Origin: an uncultured Woeseiaceae bacterium | Lineage (GTDB): Bacteria; Pseudomonadota; Gammaproteobacteria; Steroidobacterales; Woeseiaceae | Assembly: GCA_945788625.1 (NCBI GenBank) | Contig: CALZMQ010000002.1 | Span: forward strand, 124,001 to 188,000 | Length of the DNA stretch: 64,000 nucleotides | Reading direction: 5' to 3' | In this document: one piece after another, positions 60,458-64,000 of the stretch | Layout of the letters: each line of letters opens with the position of its first letter | Numbering within the stretch: the first letter of the stretch is position 1 | Translations under genes and position numbers: made by a program | Notes under the pieces: model-generated | The model's input: only the letters and a program-made list of their open reading frames with translations | The model's database searches: none | Told to the model about the DNA's origin: nothing

Positions 60458-63073
60458 ATGAACACGAGAGCGATCCGATTCCGCGTGTCTGATTCAGGCG
60501 TACCCGCATACGACGCGCACCCTTGGCCCGTCTGGCTTGGCCGCATACTCTGCATCGCCATTCTGGTTGCCGCGATACCCGGGCCCGTGTTCGCAAAGAT
60601 GCTCGAGGAGCCGAGAAGCTTCTCGTTGCCGGACAAAGCACTGGACCAGGTGGATCGCCGGACCCTGAAGGCGATCGACCCCAAACAGCTTCGAGCTGAG
60701 GACCGTGCCCGCAGCAAGGACCAGATCCGCCCGGGGCCGGATCGCTTCGCCGTCGCCGAGGAGGTCGGTTTCGATACGCGCAGTGCCGGTACCTGGATGG
60801 CTTTACCCGATGGCCGTCTATGGCGCCTGCGCATTCATACGCCCGGCGCGCTCAGCCATAACATCGCCTTCACTCGCTTCGACCTGTCCAAAGGGGCCAA
60901 ACTCTGGATCTACAATCCGGAGGGCGAACACGTTGAAGGGCCTTTTACCTCCGAGCACCGCGACCAGAAAGGCCAATTATGGACGCCCGTCATCGTTGGT
61001 GACGAGATCGTGATCGAGTTGTTCGTGCCCGCCGAGACATCCAAGGCCTTCCTGCGAATCGGCCAGGTGAACAAGGGCTACCACGCTTTCGGCCACTCAC
61101 ATGGCGCCTGCAACAACGACGTCATATGTCCCGAAGGCAACCCGTGGCGCGACGAGATCGCCTCCGTAGCGCTCTACTCCATTGGCGGCACGGGTACATG
61201 CAGCGGCCAATTGATGAACAATACCGCCGTTGACTTTACGCCGTACTTTCTGAGCGCCGACCATTGCGGCGTTAACTCCACCAACGACAATACGTTGGTG
61301 TTTTACTGGAATTACGACGCCGTGAACTGCGGCGACCAGGACGCCAACCTCGCGCTGGCCGACACCCAGACCGGTGCAACTTTTCGCGCCTCGAGTGCGC
61401 CCAGTGATTTTGTCCTGGTGGAACTGAATGCCGCCCCCGCGGCAGCGAACGCGTTCTTTTCGGGTTGGGACGCGACCGGCGCCGCGCCGGCGTCAACAGT
61501 CGGGATTCACCATCCGAGTGGCCACGTAAAGTCGATCTCCTTCAACACCAACGCGGTTACGAGCACGGACTATTTCTCGAACACCGTAAATGCGGCGTCG
61601 AACCACTGGCGAGTCGATGACTGGGAGGATGGCACGACGGAACCGGGGTCTTCCGGCTCGTGTCTCTGGGACGCGGCCACGCAGCTATGTATCGGTCAGC
61701 TACATGGCGGCCTTGCGTCCTGCGCATCGATCACGCCTGACTGGTATGGCAAGTTGAGTGTGAGCTGGACTGGCGGCGGTACGAATGCCACGCGCCTGAG
61801 TAACTGGCTCGATCCGGTCCCGACTGGCGCAATGACGCTTAACGGCGACCCGCACATCACGACAGTCGATGGCACTCATTACGACTTTCAGGGAGCAGGC
61901 GAATACGTGGTGCTGCGCGACAAAGACGCGGGCGAGGTCCAGGCACGAATGGCGCCCATCGCGACGACCTTTAATCCCGGACCGAATCCATATCACGGTC
62001 TCGCGACCTGCGTGAGCCTCAACACGGCCGTGGCAGCACGCGTCGGCGAACGCCGTGTCACGTACCAGCCCAATCTCAGCGGCGTGCCGGATCCCAGCGG
62101 TCTGCAACTGCGTATCGATGGTGATCTGGCGACGCTGGGGCCTGGCGGCATCGACCTCGGCAACGGCGGGCGCATCACCCAGACTTCGGCGCCCGGCGGC
62201 ATCGAGATCGCGTTCCCCGACAAGTACCTGCTGCAGGTGACACCCGGCTGGTGGTCATCCCAACAAAAGTGGTACCTGAATATCGGTGTGGTCCCCGCGC
62301 CGTCGACTCCCTCGGTCTCTGGCGCTTCGCCGGGCGATCCGCCGCTTGTCGGTGGCATCGGCGGTCCAATCGCACCGCGCAGCTGGCTTCCGGTCCTGCC
62401 GGACGGTTCCTCGATGGGGCCAATGCCTTCCGCACTGACCGATCGCTATGTCGACCTGTACGAAAAATTCGGCAAAGCGTGGCGTGTGACCGATTCGTCG
62501 AGCCTGTTCGACTATGCGCCGGGCACTTCGACCAGTTCGTTCACGCTCGCATCCTGGCCGAAGCAGCAACCACCCTGTGACCTCCCGGCCACGATACCCG
62601 TCGAGCCGACGACCCTGGCGATCGCGCAAGAGGCTTGTGCGGCGATTCGGGACAACAATATGCGCGCCAACTGCGTATTTGACGTGCGGGTCACGGGCGA
62701 ACTCGGTTTTGCCAATACCTACGTACTCACCGAGAACCTGACCACGCCGGACGAGGGCCGCAGGCCGCCGCATTTCGAATGCTACAGCGTCGACAAGGCG
62801 ACCCCGCAACTCAGGAAGAAAGTTGTAACGCTCGAGGATCAGTTTGACCTGGTCAAGACGCGCCTGGGCAAAGTCACGAAGATCTGCACGCCCGTCAGCA
62901 AGAACGGCGAGGGCATCCCGGACAAGGATACGCACCTTGTCTGCTACCAGATTCTGGATCGGCACGACCCGAGGCAAGCCGTCGTGACGAACAACCAGTT
63001 CGGTACTACAAAGATGTACGTGCGGGAGTCGCAGGAACTCTGCTTGCCGTCCGTAAAGAGGGAGCTGGACTGA
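60458..63073 (+). CDS. Secreted Lys-C-like S1 protease with von Willebrand type D domain
   Basis: The 871-residue protein has an N-terminal export segment (27-47) and a propeptide (48-215). A lysyl-endopeptidase-like serine protease follows: CSGQLMNNTAVDFTPYF, His269 in SADHCG, Asp317 in SDFVLVEL, Ser399 in EPGSSGSCLW. Conserved cysteines (CSGQL, ADHCG, VNCGD, SCLWD) fit the Achromobacter protease I disulfide plan. After it comes a VWD-like domain starting LNGDPHITTVDGTHYDFQG near 463, then a Cys-poor C-terminal region with two or three cysteine pairs (PPCDLP, IAQEACAAI). The VWD domain may give self-association or surface attachment. AGGAGA precedes the ATG. Confidence 0.85.
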   Translation: MNTRAIRFRVSDSGVPAYDAHPWPVWLGRILCIAILVAAIPGPVFAKMLEEPRSFSLPDKALDQVDRRTLKAIDPKQLRAEDRARSKDQIRPGPDRFAVAEEVGFDTRSAGTWMALPDGRLWRLRIHTPGALSHNIAFTRFDLSKGAKLWIYNPEGEHVEGPFTSEHRDQKGQLWTPVIVGDEIVIELFVPAETSKAFLRIGQVNKGYHAFGHSHGACNNDVICPEGNPWRDEIASVALYSIGGTGTCSGQLMNNTAVDFTPYFLSADHCGVNSTNDNTLVFYWNYDAVNCGDQDANLALADTQTGATFRASSAPSDFVLVELNAAPAAANAFFSGWDATGAAPASTVGIHHPSGHVKSISFNTNAVTSTDYFSNTVNAASNHWRVDDWEDGTTEPGSSGSCLWDAATQLCIGQLHGGLASCASITPDWYGKLSVSWTGGGTNATRLSNWLDPVPTGAMTLNGDPHITTVDGTHYDFQGAGEYVVLRDKDAGEVQARMAPIATTFNPGPNPYHGLATCVSLNTAVAARVGERRVTYQPNLSGVPDPSGLQLRIDGDLATLGPGGIDLGNGGRITQTSAPGGIEIAFPDKYLLQVTPGWWSSQQKWYLNIGVVPAPSTPSVSGASPGDPPLVGGIGGPIAPRSWLPVLPDGSSMGPMPSALTDRYVDLYEKFGKAWRVTDSSSLFDYAPGTSTSSFTLASWPKQQPPCDLPATIPVEPTTLAIAQEACAAIRDNNMRANCVFDVRVTGELGFANTYVLTENLTTPDEGRRPPHFECYSVDKATPQLRKKVVTLEDQFDLVKTRLGKVTKICTPVSKNGEGIPDKDTHLVCYQILDRHDPRQAVVTNNQFGTTKMYVRESQELCLPSVKRELD

Positions 63074-63102
63074 CGACAGAGAAGGGCGGCTGAAAAATGC
63101 CC

Positions 63103-63137
63103 CGAGCGTCGAGCGGTCCAGCGGGGCGCGACGCTCG
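63103..63137. terminator. Hairpin after the Lys-C-like protease gene
   Basis: CGAGCGTCG (63103-63111) pairs exactly with CGACGCTCG (63129-63137) over a 17-base loop, 30 bp after the stop codon. There is no T run, so intrinsic termination is not certain. Confidence 0.4.
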
Positions 63138-63363
63138 AGAATGCTGTATGGATAGCGTCAGGCGGTCGTCCGGGTGGCGACCGCCGACCTCAGCTACTCA
63201 GCCGTGGCGGAAAATAATGTTACGGCCTTAGAGTTCGCGAAACCGGCCTCAGTACATCCCCGAATTGATACCGATGTCCGAAGACGGCAAGCATGTAGTC
63301 TGCGGCGCAGACGCTTTGCCTGAGGCTGCAGCGTGCATTTGCCCAACGGGGGACCTGTAAACC

Positions 63364-64000
63364 ATGATCAAATCCGCTACTGGCAGCATTCTGATTCTGA
63401 TCTGCGGTATTGCCATCGCCCAGCAACCGGTCAACCTGCCCCCACCGACATCCACCGGTGTGGTCGTTCCGGACCGGACTGTCACGCTTGCCGCCAAAAT
63501 CGTCGGCCGTGTCGTCGCGGTCAACGTCGATGAAGGCGATCGGGTCGAGATGGGCGATGTTTTGGTCGATATTGGCGATGCGGAGCTCCGCGCCAATCTT
63601 TCCGCCGCCAAGGCGCGATTGCGTATGGAAGAGCTAAACCGGGCACACCAGGAGAAGTTGGCGGAGCGTGTGCGTAGCCTGCGGGAGCAGGGTACCGTGT
63701 CAGCTGAGAATCTCGACGACGCGAATTTCAAGGTTGCGGCAGCCGAGCAGGCCGCGGCGAGCGCCCGAGCAGAAGTTTCGCGAGCCGGGGCAATGCTCGA
63801 CGAAACCAAGATTCGGGCGCCTTTCGACGGCGTGATCATACGCAAGGACATCGAGACAGGTGACGTAACTTCTCCGGGCGAGCCACTACTGATCCTCGAG
63901 GATCATGCAGTATTACGGTTTCGAACGAATGTGAAGGAGCAGGATATCCCGCGTATCGAGAAAGGTCAGATAATTACCGTAACGATCGACGCTCTGGACG
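63364..64000 (+). CDS. RND-type periplasmic adaptor (membrane-fusion protein), 3' end cut by window
   Basis: The frame opens at ATG 63364 and is still open at the window end (212 codons visible). It starts with a signal peptide (ILILICGIAIAQ), then a biotinyl-lipoyl hairpin: VTLAAKIVGRVVAVNVDEGDRV, MGDVLVDIGDAELRAN. A helical hairpin follows (about 75-150: LRSLREQG-like turn VRSLREQGTVSAENLDD), then TKIRAPFDGVIIRKDIETGDVT and LLILEDHAVLRFRTNVKEQDI. That is the HlyD/AcrA adaptor layout. The expected partner, an RND or ABC exporter, would lie beyond 64000. Confidence 0.85.
   Translation, partial: MIKSATGSILILICGIAIAQQPVNLPPPTSTGVVVPDRTVTLAAKIVGRVVAVNVDEGDRVEMGDVLVDIGDAELRANLSAAKARLRMEELNRAHQEKLAERVRSLREQGTVSAENLDDANFKVAAAEQAAASARAEVSRAGAMLDETKIRAPFDGVIIRKDIETGDVTSPGEPLLILEDHAVLRFRTNVKEQDIPRIEKGQIITVTIDALD

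Noticed and set aside
27426..63281. A shared string AGTACATCCCCGArTTG before the genes at 27460 and 63364
   Set aside because: About 20 of 23 bases match, but roughly one such pair is expected by chance in 64 kb, so it is not taken as a regulatory motif without more copies.

Overview
The window looks like chromosomal DNA of a high-GC gammaproteobacterium. The evidence is Gram-negative envelope machinery throughout (TonB-dependent receptor, FadL-type porin, lipoproteins with lipoboxes, an ExbB/ExbD-like pair), a Fur-type feoAB locus and a glpQ-glpT / gpsA set. Large secreted PKD and S1-protease proteins and the FDDLKRRNVFRV membrane module remind me of marine sediment lineages such as Woeseiaceae, but that placement is inference only.

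Layout. 1-1.3 kb: tail of a cation-efflux-like protein, then divergent purine-salvage genes (hpt and a deoxynucleoside kinase). 1.3-8.0 kb: a tightly packed minus-strand operon of eight envelope proteins (coiled-coil exported protein, lipoprotein, ExbB/MotA-like channel, ExbD-like partner, exported protein, SPOR-like protein, lytic transglycosylase, exported FN3-like protein), probably one cell-wall-associated machine. 8.2-10.7 kb: feoAB behind a promoter overlapped by a Fur box. 10.7-15.0 kb: YbdL-like aminotransferase, a secreted repeat protein, and a Tat-exported FAD oxidase.

15.1-20.9 kb is an AT-richer accessory stretch. Unrelated small genes, nearly all on the plus strand, are separated by copies of a ~70-80 bp imperfect-palindrome repeat. 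It also holds a truncated tyrosine recombinase, a frameshifted flavin/pyridoxamine-oxidase-like gene, and two attC-like half motifs at stop codons. I read it as a decayed cassette-like array.

21-23.2 kb: DUF1801-like and SnoaL-like genes, and an ArsR-SRPBCC operon with an operator-like inverted repeat between promoter and start. 23.2-30.7 kb: two membrane-linked ATPases of one STAND-like family (one TPR-periplasmic, one fused to an OmpR/CadC-type winged helix) flank a DUF5666/DUF2807 lipoprotein, followed by a FadL-like porin. 30.9-40.4 kb: two separate modules that each pair a serine protease with a free-standing small protein resembling that protease's own N-terminal domain. The first (S8) also has a membrane protein; the second (S1 with three PKD/golvesin-like units) also has a GxSxG hydrolase. 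Between them lies a convergent pair with a PstS-like protein. 40.4-47 kb: receiver-kinase hybrid, double-VWA protein, and two unrecognised exported proteins separated by a 32-bp perfect palindrome.

47.2-52 kb: MscS channel, gpsA, glpQ-glpT (glycerol-phosphate metabolism). 52-54.5 kb: TonB-dependent receptor. 54.7-60.3 kb: TPR-sulfotransferase, then an NCS1 permease - HyuA - DUF917 operon with overlapping ends. 60.4-64 kb: Lys-C-like protease with a VWD domain, and the start of an RND-type periplasmic adaptor cut by the window edge. I saw no rRNA, tRNA, CRISPR array or complete insertion sequence.
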